DNA from: Rhodocyclaceae bacterium
Lineage (GTDB): Bacteria > Pseudomonadota > Gammaproteobacteria > Burkholderiales > Rhodocyclaceae
Assembly: GCA_013791905.1 (NCBI GenBank)
Contig: VMSX01000009.1
Span: 62,001-126,000 of the forward strand
Direction: 5' to 3'
Length of the DNA stretch: 64,000 bases
Below the pieces are notes generated by a model, which saw only the letters and a list, made by a program, of their open reading frames with translations, had not been told where the DNA came from and did no database searches. Positions 39,631-48,109 of this stretch are shown here, in pieces. The position numbers and the translations under genes are program-made. Every line of letters begins with the position of its first letter. Position 1 is the stretch's first letter.

Positions 39631-40788
39631 TCAAAGCGCCGCTTTTCCGGTATAGCGGCGTTTCACACACAGGTATTCCTTCCAGTAGCGCCATGCGCGC
39701 TGCCCCATGATCAACTCTTCAAGCGGGTGGCCGATGGGGAACTGGTTTGTTGGGACATCGGAGTCTTTCCATATTCCCTTCCGCTTGCGTTCCGCGCGTT
39801 GATCGATCAGCCAGTCGTTGTAGCTTTCATAAACGATGTGGCCTTCCGGTGCATCCAGCACCGCCGCGCGGACCCTGCCGTCGAGCTCCCGGTAAAGTGC
39901 GATCTCTTCCTCGCCGAGCTTTGCCGGCACGACATCCAGTTTGTATCCCGCTTCTTCAAGTTCCTTACCGGCGACAGCTGCGAATATTTGCTGATCGCGC
40001 AGGCTCGATAAACGCTTATAAATGCCGATGTACTTGTCGCTGGTGGCATGTCCAAGCGGCTTGTGATCCTTCGTAGCGCCGCGATTCTTGGCCAAGTCGG
40101 TTTTGTGGAAATCGTGCATCGACTTTGAATACTCTTCGCCAAGGAAATTGCACACATCCTTTAGAACCCCTTCCGGATCTTTGACGAGTTCTTCGTACTT
40201 CAGGTCCATCCATTGGTCGCTGCTCAATTTCTTGCGCCAGGGTTTCACAGCATTCTGACAAAGCGCCCAACTCTCGGCGGCGCAAAATATATTGGTCGGG
40301 CCGAAGGCGGACTCGAGGTAATCCACACTGGCGTCGCGCCCGTCCCGTGTGATGAATATGAATTGCGCGTTGGGAAAGTCTTCCAGGATCTCTTTGATGA
40401 AGAACAGGTTATGAGGCGTTTTTTCGCCCCAACGGGGCTTGTCGCCAGCCTCACGGGCAAATCGTTCATGCATCGCGCAATAAATTCCGGCGAAACTCCG
40501 CTCCTTCAGGTCTGAAAGGATTTCGTCTACGATTGTCCTCGGGTTGACCTTCATGCCCCAAAACGGCGTTTTCAGACCGAACACCATTTCTTCCGCTAGC
40601 GCCCTAAAGTTCTCATCTTTTTTCAAATCACCATAGGAGTAAATATAGGGACGAAACCTTGTGTAGTACCACACGACTTCCGGTACGGCGATTCGAGGAT
40701 GGCATCCGAGCATTGCCATCACCAAGGTTGTACCTGACCGCTCGGCACCAATCATGATGACTGGGCGTTCTTTTAAACTGATCGACAT
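39631..40788 (-). CDS. Sulfotransferase family protein
   Basis: 385 residues from the ATG at 40788, which has GAGGGA upstream. The PAPS 5'-phosphosulfate loop is IMIGAERSGTT (residues 12-21) and the 3'-phosphate-binding element is FIFITRDGRDASVDYL. The conserved EKTPHNLFF stretch is typical of the wider family. It would transfer sulfate from PAPS to an unknown acceptor in the cytoplasm. It is the first gene of an operon with two transporters, directly behind a sigma-54 promoter and a PrpR-type activator gene. No signal peptide is seen. Codon use and GC are unlike the flanking chromosome. Confidence 0.88.
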   Translation of the reverse strand: MSISLKERPVIMIGAERSGTTLVMAMLGCHPRIAVPEVVWYYTRFRPYIYSYGDLKKDENFRALAEEMVFGLKTPFWGMKVNPRTIVDEILSDLKERSFAGIYCAMHERFAREAGDKPRWGEKTPHNLFFIKEILEDFPNAQFIFITRDGRDASVDYLESAFGPTNIFCAAESWALCQNAVKPWRKKLSSDQWMDLKYEELVKDPEGVLKDVCNFLGEEYSKSMHDFHKTDLAKNRGATKDHKPLGHATSDKYIGIYKRLSSLRDQQIFAAVAGKELEEAGYKLDVVPAKLGEEEIALYRELDGRVRAAVLDAPEGHIVYESYNDWLIDQRAERKRKGIWKDSDVPTNQFPIGHPLEELIMGQRAWRYWKEYLCVKRRYTGKAAL

Positions 40789-40839
40789 GACGTATCCCTC
40801 TATTTTGTTGAAAATGACAGCATGTTCCAAAACAGTTAA

Positions 40840-40857
40840 AGCAACCGGCGTGCCAAG
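40840..40857 (-). promoter_or_regulatory. Sigma-54 promoter of the sulfotransferase operon
   Basis: On the minus strand the sequence is CTTGGCACGCCGGTTGCT, an essentially perfect match to TGGCACG-N4-TTGC. The expected start point leaves a leader of roughly 40 bases before the ATG at 40788. A sigma-54 activator gene lies immediately upstream. Confidence 0.85.
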
Positions 40858-40929
40858 CTGGCAGCCATCTTCAACCATATTGAAATGATGGTCTTTTTTC
40901 AAAAATATGAGAGACCCTCGGTCATGGAA

Positions 40930-40967
40930 CATCTCGACAATGGAATGAACATTCCATTGTCGAGATG
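40930..40967. promoter_or_regulatory. Perfect 18-bp palindrome, possible activator site or terminator
   Basis: Arms 40930-40947 and 40950-40967 (CATCTCGACAATGGAATG and its complement) are separated by two bases. It lies 75-110 bases upstream of the sigma-54 promoter, where activator sites are expected, and also 65 bases after the stop of the activator gene, where it could end transcription. No U-tract follows directly. Confidence 0.6.
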
Positions 40968-41031
40968 AGCGGAGGGTGCTGTGAGTGGTACGCAGGGTCT
41001 TGGATTGACCCGCCCCGGACGCAAACCTGCT

Positions 41032-42942
41032 TCAGTTCAGCTTACGCCACAGCGTGTTTACGCTGATACCGAGCTTGTGAGCCGCTCTCTTTCTACTGAG
41101 CTGGCATTCATTGAGAGTGGCCTCGATGAGTATTCGCTCGTACTCTTCAAGGTGCTGCTTCAAAGATTTCTCGGAGCGGTCTTTTGCATTCATATTGGGA
41201 GTTGGTGGCGCACCCTCTGACCGTAACTCACCAAGTAGATCGGTCAACAGGTCATCATCATGTTTCGCTGTGCCAAGCAAGACAACGTAGCGGTTGATCA
41301 GCGAGTCGAGCTCTCGAATGTTTCCTGGCCAGTCGTATTCCTTGAGCTTCATCATCATGGCTGGAGTAATCTGCTTTGTGCCGCTGCAAAGCCTCATTAA
41401 AAGCTCACTCGTGAGAAGAGGGACATCGTCCATTCTTTCTCGGAGAGGCGGGACTCTGAGCTTTAACATCGCCAATCTAAAATAAAGATCCAAGCGGAAT
41501 CGTCCGCATTTCGACTCCTCTGAAAGATTTTTATAACTGGAACTGATAATCCTGACATCTACTGGTACGATCTTTTCTCCGCCGATGCGCATGATTTCCT
41601 TTTGCTCAAGCACTCTCAGTAGTCGCATCTGGAGGCTAGGTGGAATGTCGGCGATTTCGTCAAGGAATATTGTTCCTTCGTTTGCCAACTCGAACATTCC
41701 GATGCGTCCGCCACGCTTTGCGCCGGTAAATGCACCCTCCTCATAGCCGAAGAGTTCACTCTCCAGTAGAGTTTCTGGCAACGCGGAGCAGTTAATTGCG
41801 ATGAACGGTTTGAGCTTTCGCTCGCTCATGTTATGAATACCATGCGCCAGAATCTCCTTGCCGGTACCCGTTTCACCCTCGATCAATATCGCAGCCGGCG
41901 TTTGTGCATATTTTCTTGTCTGTTCGAGTAACCGTTTTACCCGAGCGTTTTCTCCCTTAAAGTTGTCGATCGTGTAACGAGTTACAAAACCACACACATA
42001 AAGTTTTTCCCGCAGCTTGCGATCAATATCTTGAATCTTTGACGCCTCACGAAACGTCGCGACAACACCCTCAGTGATACCGTCGATAACGACTGGTAGC
42101 GAGGTAATGACAATCTTGGCGCTGCCGACACGACGCACTTGGTCAATCTCTGGTTTTCCAGTCTTTAAAACACTGAGTAGACCAGTACCTTGTATGACGT
42201 CCGGCAAAGGTTTCCCGATGGGTCGAAGCAAATCACGATCAACACCTGGAAACCCCAGAATGTCAGCCGCCATCTGGTTAAATATTTGGACGCATCCATC
42301 ATTGTCGACGGTAATCACGCCTTCCTTGATCGTTTCAAGGACGGTGCGGATTCGCACTACGTCCTTGCGCTCTTGGCGCCGCGCCGCAGCGATTGCGCGT
42401 GCCTCGCGCAATGCTTGTAGGATCTCCTCCTTACTGGGGATAGTGAGAATGCCCACCCCGCCTAATGAAGCCGTAATACGTTCGCATATGCCATCGCCTA
42501 CTATGCAGCGAACCCCATCCCCGACTGCATCCGAGATACCGCTGACCAGATCCTCGGTTGTGGAGAATACGATTTGCCGTATCTTGAGGGAAAGCAGTTG
42601 TTCAAATAGCTCAATTCCCTCGATCGGCTTGCCATATGCCGTAAGCCCGACATGACCACCAAGGGCGCGCGCCTTAATTAGTGCATGCAAAATATCGATA
42701 TGCGTTTTAGCGATTCGAATGACCGGCTGCCCAAGTGTCTGGGCGAGAAGGTTGCCGGTTCCGCCGCCGCCCAAAATGACATCCACACCTCCTTTATCGA
42801 GTAGTTCTCGCGCTACCGGGATCGCCTCTTCCATGGTGGCAAGACGGATGACAACCTCTTCAGTAACTGGATCCGAGTAAAGCTTTACGGTTTCTCCAAT
42901 TTCGGGTGAATTCGAAACGAAAGCGAATTTGTACTTTTGCAT
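41032..42942 (-). CDS. Sigma-54-dependent regulator with PrpR N-terminal domain
   Basis: 636 residues. The first 190 match the PrpR_N sensor domain (VDVILGGGGTGNLLAQTLG). A PAS-like domain follows (VDNDGCVQIFNQMAADILGF), then the AAA+ module with Walker A GETGTGKE (residues 355-362), the sigma-54 contact loop GAFTGA (403-408) and GTIFLDEIADIP, and a Fis-type helix-turn-helix at the C terminus (RKRAAHKLGISVNTLWRKL). PrpR_N domains bind small organic acids or their relatives. It reads towards the sulfotransferase operon and is divergent from the gene at 43349, so it probably controls one or both. The ligand is unknown. Confidence 0.93.
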   Translation of the reverse strand: MQKYKFAFVSNSPEIGETVKLYSDPVTEEVVIRLATMEEAIPVARELLDKGGVDVILGGGGTGNLLAQTLGQPVIRIAKTHIDILHALIKARALGGHVGLTAYGKPIEGIELFEQLLSLKIRQIVFSTTEDLVSGISDAVGDGVRCIVGDGICERITASLGGVGILTIPSKEEILQALREARAIAAARRQERKDVVRIRTVLETIKEGVITVDNDGCVQIFNQMAADILGFPGVDRDLLRPIGKPLPDVIQGTGLLSVLKTGKPEIDQVRRVGSAKIVITSLPVVIDGITEGVVATFREASKIQDIDRKLREKLYVCGFVTRYTIDNFKGENARVKRLLEQTRKYAQTPAAILIEGETGTGKEILAHGIHNMSERKLKPFIAINCSALPETLLESELFGYEEGAFTGAKRGGRIGMFELANEGTIFLDEIADIPPSLQMRLLRVLEQKEIMRIGGEKIVPVDVRIISSSYKNLSEESKCGRFRLDLYFRLAMLKLRVPPLRERMDDVPLLTSELLMRLCSGTKQITPAMMMKLKEYDWPGNIRELDSLINRYVVLLGTAKHDDDLLTDLLGELRSEGAPPTPNMNAKDRSEKSLKQHLEEYERILIEATLNECQLSRKRAAHKLGISVNTLWRKLN

Positions 42943-43348
42943 CTGGTGATTACTCCTGCGAGCTCAGATTCAAGGGTTCCAAGAATTTTGCATAAGACGA
43001 AACGAAACCCCGCATAACGCTAAGAGACCCAGTCCCTTAACTTTATGGGAAGCCGATAAAGAACGAAAAAGGGTACGCTACACATGTTGTCGCCTTGTCT
43101 TGACGATTTTCCTGCGATTTACGCTAATGGATACCATGTACGGACCCTATACCAGCATAATCAATCCTATAGACGAATGATGGCCTCGATGACTCCCAAG
43201 GCTTTCGCACTCGGACATCATAACGACCTGTCCGCATGATCGAAATCTTCGTTGTCCGCCATCAGATTAAGAATGGTATCCCGTCGCACGAATCCTTTGA
43301 GCGCATTTTGCGCGTGCTTAATGCCAAACTGTTAGGAGGTTACCGTTT
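42943..43348. other. Divergent gap between regulator and binding-protein-like gene; no gene seen
   Basis: 406 bp of lower-GC sequence without a convincing open frame. A TTGACG at 43100 with GCTAAT 17 bases later is a weak sigma-70-like candidate for the plus-strand gene; I found no sigma-54 match with correct spacing. The last bases contain the strong ribosome binding site TAGGAGG of the gene at 43349. Confidence 0.5.
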
Positions 43349-44257
43349 ATGGCAAAACTAATCTGGCCTGAGGAACGGGTGTGCGCAAAGGCAATTACGC
43401 TGCCCGGGTTTTCGCAAGCCGATTCCAACATTTGTCTCGACTTTCACGGTGACCCATCGCGAGCTAGTCTGATCATATTTTCTGATGGCAATCACCACAT
43501 GGCATTGCAGGAAGCGCTGGGGTTATTCGTCGAGCAATATCCCGACGTCGGCGACATTTATTACACAACGACGCCACCCAGGGTGGCGGTTGAGATGTTG
43601 GAAGCGGGACGTATTCTTGTCGGAAACTTGAGCATTTCGGCTACTCCCCACATTTTCATCAGTCCGCCACAAATTCTTGATCGCCTAGTTGCCAGTAGAT
43701 ACATGCAAATGCATAGTCCATTCATGCGTAGCCGCTGCAATGTTTTCTTGGTCAGGAAAGGGAATCCCAAAGGCATCTTTGCGGTAGCGGATTTAATACG
43801 GGACGGCGTGATTCTTTTTCTTTCCAATCCTGTGACAGAAACCTTGAGCTATCAGGCTTATGCAGACAGCTTGAGAAACATGTCAAAACGGGAAGGATTG
43901 AGACTGACGTTTCTGGACCATGCGCTCAACGAAAACGATCCAAGCAAGCTGATTTATGGAAATCTTGTGCACCATCGCGAGGCCCCACAAGCTCTTGCGG
44001 ATGATAGGGCTGATGTGGCGATGATCTATTACCATCTGGCGTTGCGCTACCAGAGGATTTTTCCGGATATGTTCGACATTGTCAGAATTGGCAAAGCGGC
44101 CGGTACCGAGGAGTGCGATCCGTTAAACGTCGTCAGTCAATTCAACTGCGGTCTTGTTGGTGATGGCGGTCAGTGGGGGCTAACGCTACTCGACCACCTG
44201 ATGAGCGAAGCTGTTGCGGATGTCTACGCGAAGCATGGGTTAACACGGGCCGAGTGA
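43349..44257 (+). CDS. Cytoplasmic protein resembling a type II periplasmic-binding domain
   Basis: 302 residues, preceded by AGGAGG. There is no signal peptide. The sequence around LIIFSDGNHHMALQEALGLF, VAVEMLEAGRILVGNLSISA and DRADVAMIYYHLALRYQRIFP resembles ModA-like or LysR-effector-type solute-binding folds that carry anions. Without a signal peptide or permease neighbour it may be a cytoplasmic sensor or an enzyme-associated binding protein. Divergent from the PrpR-type regulator, so probably part of the same module. Function is not established. Confidence 0.6.
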   Translation: MAKLIWPEERVCAKAITLPGFSQADSNICLDFHGDPSRASLIIFSDGNHHMALQEALGLFVEQYPDVGDIYYTTTPPRVAVEMLEAGRILVGNLSISATPHIFISPPQILDRLVASRYMQMHSPFMRSRCNVFLVRKGNPKGIFAVADLIRDGVILFLSNPVTETLSYQAYADSLRNMSKREGLRLTFLDHALNENDPSKLIYGNLVHHREAPQALADDRADVAMIYYHLALRYQRIFPDMFDIVRIGKAAGTEECDPLNVVSQFNCGLVGDGGQWGLTLLDHLMSEAVADVYAKHGLTRAE

Positions 44258-44427
44258 ATTTTCGTTTGGCCTTTACCGCACAGGGGCAGTAATGTGCAGA
44301 TGCGGGCATTGCTCTGCCAGCGTAAGACTTTAAAAGTGGAACACGAGAAAATCCTATACATCGAGATTAGGATGCAAGTTCGACAGCGGCCTTGGTGTGC
44401 GCGATAGTCGGCACATCACCTACGATA

Positions 44428-44451
44428 CGCCGTATCGCCAGGGCCGACTTT
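44428..44451 (-). repeat. 24-bp dispersed repeat, copy J (diverged, intergenic)
   Basis: 21 of 24 core positions match, minus orientation, in the gap between the binding-protein-like gene and the TauE-like permease. The weakest copy I accept. Confidence 0.55.
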
Positions 44452-44496
44452 TGCGGACGTTTGCGATGAGCGATGGTGCCAAAACAACATCGTGCA

Positions 44497-45237
44497 TCAG
44501 CTAGCTAATAAAAGCGACACACCCGAAGCGAGCAGTACGAAAAGTACAACTTTGCGAAAAGTGGCCTCGTCGATCCGGCCATAGAGCTTCCACCCAAGCC
44601 AAGTGCCGGCAATCAATACCGGCAGGCCGATGGCGAACAATCGACCGATGTCAGCGGTGATCGTGCCTGCGCCACCGAGCCAGACAATTGTCATAAGGAA
44701 CGTCGCAACCGCGGTTGGCTGAAAGACCGCACGCTGCTCGTCTTTCGACCACCCCCGCACGCCACTCCAGATTGTCGGCAATATACCGCCGAGCCCCGTC
44801 GATCCAGCGAGGAGGCCGTTGAACATGCCGACGATGGCGTCGAGCAGCGAGCCCGCCTGCTTGACTTGAGGCAATTTCGGGCGAATGAAATTGTACAGAC
44901 TGAACAAGAGGAGCAAGAGTCCCACGGCGATTCGAAGGTCCGACGGAGAGGCCCATTTCAGAATAATGACGCCTACGGGGATTCCTACGGCACTACCGAC
45001 AATGAAAGGGATCAGCCGACCAATGTTTAGGGCCTGCTTTAGTTTCCAGACGGCATAGCCCTGCACGAGCAGCGCATAGGCAACTATTAAGGCGACAACC
45101 TGGACTGGCGTCAAAGCGTGCAACCAGATTGCCGCTGCGACCAGCCCAAATGCGAAGCCGGCAAGTCCTGTAACAAAAGCTGCCGCAAAGGCACCAACCA
45201 GGAATATTGCGAGATCAAACAGTCCGATGTCAGGCAT
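44497..45237 (-). CDS. TauE/SafE (TSUP) family permease, short form
   Basis: 246 residues, the usual length of a single TSUP protein with about eight membrane segments. Typical stretches are AAFVTGLAGFAFGLVAAAIW and GMFNGLLAGSTGLGGILPT. It is a second family member 5 kb from the long one at 38448 and converges on the binding-protein-like gene. Substrate could be a sulfur oxyanion, a sulfonate or another organic anion. It stands at the right edge of the lower-GC segment. Confidence 0.85.
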   Translation of the reverse strand: MPDIGLFDLAIFLVGAFAAAFVTGLAGFAFGLVAAAIWLHALTPVQVVALIVAYALLVQGYAVWKLKQALNIGRLIPFIVGSAVGIPVGVIILKWASPSDLRIAVGLLLLLFSLYNFIRPKLPQVKQAGSLLDAIVGMFNGLLAGSTGLGGILPTIWSGVRGWSKDEQRAVFQPTAVATFLMTIVWLGGAGTITADIGRLFAIGLPVLIAGTWLGWKLYGRIDEATFRKVVLFVLLASGVSLLLAS

Positions 45238-45632
45238 TTATTGGTTACCTTCTGGGGGCGGCGCACCGGGCTGCGCCGAATTAACGGAGATTGGAGGCGC
45301 ATGCTATACGCGAACCGGTATTCTTCCAAGGCAGATGCTAGCCCGATGCCAGGTTCAGAACAATGGACAGTTCAGGGAGCTCCGCAGGTTAATTGGGAAG
45401 GCGTAGCGATAGACGGCTTCTGGCAGGCAGTACTCTTTGGAGTTCCAGGGCTGAGCCTTTCTTGTCGTTGCGTATGATCCAGTCAAGGGTAAGAAATAAG
45501 TAGCCCCGACTCAATGGCTGCTTTCCCTTTTTCATCCTGCGCGGCGAATGGCCGCTTTCATTCTTCTCCACCGGCGGCTCAGGGCACATTGCAGTCAAAT
45601 TCTCCAGACAACTGCACTGGAACACTCATCAT
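45238..45632. other. Gap without recognisable gene
   Basis: 395 bp upstream of the TauE-like permease. Open frames here are short, lack ribosome binding sites and show no recognisable domain. No hairpin or promoter I can defend. GC rises again towards the right end. Confidence 0.5.
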
Positions 45633-45656
45633 CGCCGTCCTGCCAGCGCCGACTTT
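45633..45656 (-). repeat. 24-bp dispersed repeat, copy K (intergenic)
   Basis: 23 of 24 core positions match, minus orientation, same single change (GGCAGG) as copy I. Confidence 0.85.
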
Positions 45657-45748
45657 CGGTCCCAGTTGGGCAGGGAAACGGCCCGACTACTAATGACGCT
45701 TCGGCCTCGATCTCCCAGTCTGCTGCGACGGCGCGCCAGACCGTCGGA

Positions 45749-45793
45749 AAAGTCGGCGGTGACGGGATGAAATGCCCCGCAGCGGGTACTGCG
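45749..45793 (+). repeat. 24-bp dispersed repeat, copy L (long 45-bp form)
   Basis: Plus orientation, same layout as copy H with GATGAAATGCCCCGCAGCGG in the middle. It ends one base before the bactofilin stop codon position (45795) and opposes copy K, about 90 bp away. Confidence 0.85.
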
Positions 45794-45794
45794 C

Positions 45795-46364
45795 CTATGC
45801 GGTCTTGACCAGCGGCCGGGTAATGGCGAAAGTGGTGCTGGCTTCTGCCCCCGTGGCCTCGGCGGCATTGGCAGACTTGACGTCGCCGGACAGTTCCCCG
45901 CCCTCATGAATCACTATCTTGCCGTAGCGGATCTTTCCATTGACCCGGCCGGTCGAATGGATGACCAACTGCTGCCGTGCTGTCAGTTCGCCATTGAAGC
46001 GCCCGTGAATCTCGGCGACATCGACGTTCACCTTGCCGTCGAATGATCCCTGGTCAGCGATTTGGATATTGCGGCTGTCCATGGTCGCCTCGACCCGCCC
46101 CTCGACCAGCAGCGTGTCACAGTCCTGAATCTCGGCGCCCTTGAGTTTGACGCCGGGTCCGACGACCAACTTGGCCACCAGCGTGGCCGGTTCAGCAGCA
46201 AGCTGCGCTGACGAACTATTCGGCGCAGACTTTTCTGCGGCAGTCGCCGTTAAATTTTCGGGAGCGACTTTGGGCTGGGTCGAACCGACACCGTTGGGCG
46301 AACTGGATGAATTTGGCGTACTGGCCGCGCGGTGGCTGGCGAAGATGGATCCATTGCTGAGCAT
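45795..46364 (-). CDS. Bactofilin family cytoskeletal protein
   Basis: 189 residues. A low-complexity Ser/Ala/Pro-rich N-terminal tail (about 60 residues) precedes the bactofilin beta-helix: VVGPGVKLKGAEIQDCDTLL, VEGRVEATMDSRNIQIADQG, VNVDVAEIHGRFNGELTAR, VNGKIRYGKIVIHEGGELSG. A short C-terminal tail follows. Bactofilins polymerise without nucleotides and help localise cell-wall or other factors. The stop codon is directly adjacent to repeat copy L. The usual M23 peptidase partner is not nearby. Confidence 0.9.
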   Translation of the reverse strand: MLSNGSIFASHRAASTPNSSSSPNGVGSTQPKVAPENLTATAAEKSAPNSSSAQLAAEPATLVAKLVVGPGVKLKGAEIQDCDTLLVEGRVEATMDSRNIQIADQGSFDGKVNVDVAEIHGRFNGELTARQQLVIHSTGRVNGKIRYGKIVIHEGGELSGDVKSANAAEATGAEASTTFAITRPLVKTA

Positions 46365-46531
46365 TGTTTGATACCTCCGTAAGTGTTGAAGCTCCCTGAT
46401 TTCCGCAAGCTTAGCCCGGAATGCCGGCGCGACATACTGTCGTCAATAGACGACAATTAACCCCATGTGAGTCATGCAATTTGTATATGCGCGCATGTGC
46501 GCGCGAGGAGATGTGATGGCAAACCTGTCGA

Positions 46532-46690
46532 TCAACGCGCCGGCAACAAGCCCTTGTCGACGACGAAGTGAATGATGGCGTCCAGCCCCTGGCCGGCCTA
46601 CATGTGTGAGAAGACTAAAGGGCGCTCGCCGCACATCTTCTGCGCGTCGCGATCCATCACTCGAGCGAGGCCCCAACCACCGGCTGGGAG
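46532..46690 (-). pseudogene. ureG: ureG relic: C-terminal part of a urease GTPase gene
   Basis: The minus strand reads VGASLE, then after a one-base loss MDRDAQKMCGERPLVFSHM, a TAG stop, then AGQGLDAIIHFVVDKGLLPA. This is the C-terminal quarter of UreG (compare [20 protein letters not shown] in the intact gene at 7602). At least one frameshift and one in-frame stop break it. It lies directly after the lpd stop. Differences from the local ureG are many, so it is not a recent duplicate. Confidence 0.75.
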
Positions 46691-46696
46691 GGGCGG

Positions 46697-48106
46697 TTAA
46701 ATATGCACTGCGTGACCCAGTGCGCGCAGCGCGGCTTCCTGCACCGCTTCGCCAAGCGTCGGGTGGGCGTGGATGGTGCCGGCGATGTCTTCGAGGCAGG
46801 CGCCCATTTCGATGGAGTGCGAGAAGGCGGTGCAGAGTTCGGAGACGCCGCGCCCGACGGCTTGCCAGCCGACGATCAGGTGGTTGTCGCGCCGCGCCAC
46901 AACGCGCACGAAGCCGCTGGACGCTTCGAGCGTCAGCGAGCGGCCGTTGGCGGCGAAGGGGAACAGGGCGTGGATGCAGTCGAGGCCGGCCTGCTCCGCT
47001 TCCTGCGGCGTCTGGCCGACGACGACGATCTCGGGATCGGTGAAGCAGACGGCGGGGATGGCGGCCGGCGTGAAGTGGCGGCGCTTGCCGGCGATGATTT
47101 CCGCGACCATCTCGCCTTGCGCCATGGCGCGGTGCGCCAGCATCGGTTCGCCGGTCAAATCGCCGATGGCCCAGACATTGCGCATCGACGTGCGGCACTG
47201 GTCGTCGATCTTGACGAAACGTCCGGCCATGTCGAGCAGCAGCTGTTCAAGCCCCCAGCCCGTGGTGCGCGGCTGGCGGCCGACGGCGACCAGCACGCGG
47301 TCGGCGGCCAGTTCGGCTTCTTCGCCGGCGGCGTTGCGGATGCGCACGGCATTGCCTGCTGCGTTGAGGCCCTGCACCGTGCAGCCCAGATGCACGTCGA
47401 TGCCCAGCTGTATAAGCGCGGCGGCGACCGGCTTGGTGAGTTCTTCATCGTAGGCGGGCAGGATGCGCGGCTGCGCTTCGACGACGGTGACCGCCACGCC
47501 CAGCTTGCGATAGACGAACCCCAGTTCCAGGCCGATGTAGCCGGCGCCGACGACGAGCAACCGCTGCGGCAGTGTCGCCGGCGACAGCGCCTCGGTTGAG
47601 GAGATGACCGGCCCGCCCGGTTCACTGAAGGGCAGGTTCGGCAGTGCCGTGCTGCGGGAGCCGGTGGCCAGCAACAGGTGTTCGCAGTTGATGCACAAGG
47701 GTGCGGAGGCGTCGGCCGGGCTGACTTCGACGGTCTTGCCGTCGATGATGCGCGCCCAGCCCTTGACGACCTGCACGCCGTTTTTCTTCAGCAGCGCGGC
47801 TACGCCGCCGGTCAGCCTGGCGACGACGCCGTCCTTCCAGCGCACGGTCTGGGCGAGGTCGAGCGTGGGCGCCGTCACCTTGATGCCCAGCGGCGAGTCC
47901 CCGGCATAGTGCTGCGCCCTGGCGAATTCTTCGGCGACGTGGATCAGCGCCTTCGAGGGGATGCAGCCGACATTGAGGCAGGCGCCGCCGAGTTGTTCGC
48001 CCTCGACCAGCACGGTGGCAATGCCCAGTTGCGCGGCGCGGATCGCGGCGACATAACCGCCGGGGCCGCCGCCGATGATCAGCAGGGTGGTTGTTTGAGT
48101 TTGCAT
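46697..48106 (-). CDS. lpdA: Dihydrolipoyl dehydrogenase (E3)
   Basis: 469 residues. FAD binding is shown by [19 protein letters not shown], the redox disulfide by [13 protein letters not shown] (C43, C48), NAD binding by [14 protein letters not shown], and the C-terminal catalytic histidine by [14 protein letters not shown]. It reoxidises the lipoyl groups of the E2 subunit. It is the last gene of the minus-strand set bkdA1-bkdA2-bkdB-lpdA, three bases after the E2 stop, so it probably serves the branched-chain 2-oxoacid dehydrogenase. Confidence 0.95.
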   Translation of the reverse strand: MQTQTTTLLIIGGGPGGYVAAIRAAQLGIATVLVEGEQLGGACLNVGCIPSKALIHVAEEFARAQHYAGDSPLGIKVTAPTLDLAQTVRWKDGVVARLTGGVAALLKKNGVQVVKGWARIIDGKTVEVSPADASAPLCINCEHLLLATGSRSTALPNLPFSEPGGPVISSTEALSPATLPQRLLVVGAGYIGLELGFVYRKLGVAVTVVEAQPRILPAYDEELTKPVAAALIQLGIDVHLGCTVQGLNAAGNAVRIRNAAGEEAELAADRVLVAVGRQPRTTGWGLEQLLLDMAGRFVKIDDQCRTSMRNVWAIGDLTGEPMLAHRAMAQGEMVAEIIAGKRRHFTPAAIPAVCFTDPEIVVVGQTPQEAEQAGLDCIHALFPFAANGRSLTLEASSGFVRVVARRDNHLIVGWQAVGRGVSELCTAFSHSIEMGACLEDIAGTIHAHPTLGEAVQEAALRALGHAVHI

Positions 48107-48109
48107 GGC

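Noticed and set aside
44474-44496. Sigma-54 promoter near TTGGCAC on the minus strand
   Set aside because: The -24-like GG has no GC at the required ten-base distance, and it lies after the stop of the gene it would serve.
45118-45477. Plus-strand open frame of 119 codons with many cysteines at the start
   Set aside because: The first part is antisense to the TauE-like gene and the rest has no similarity or ribosome binding site.
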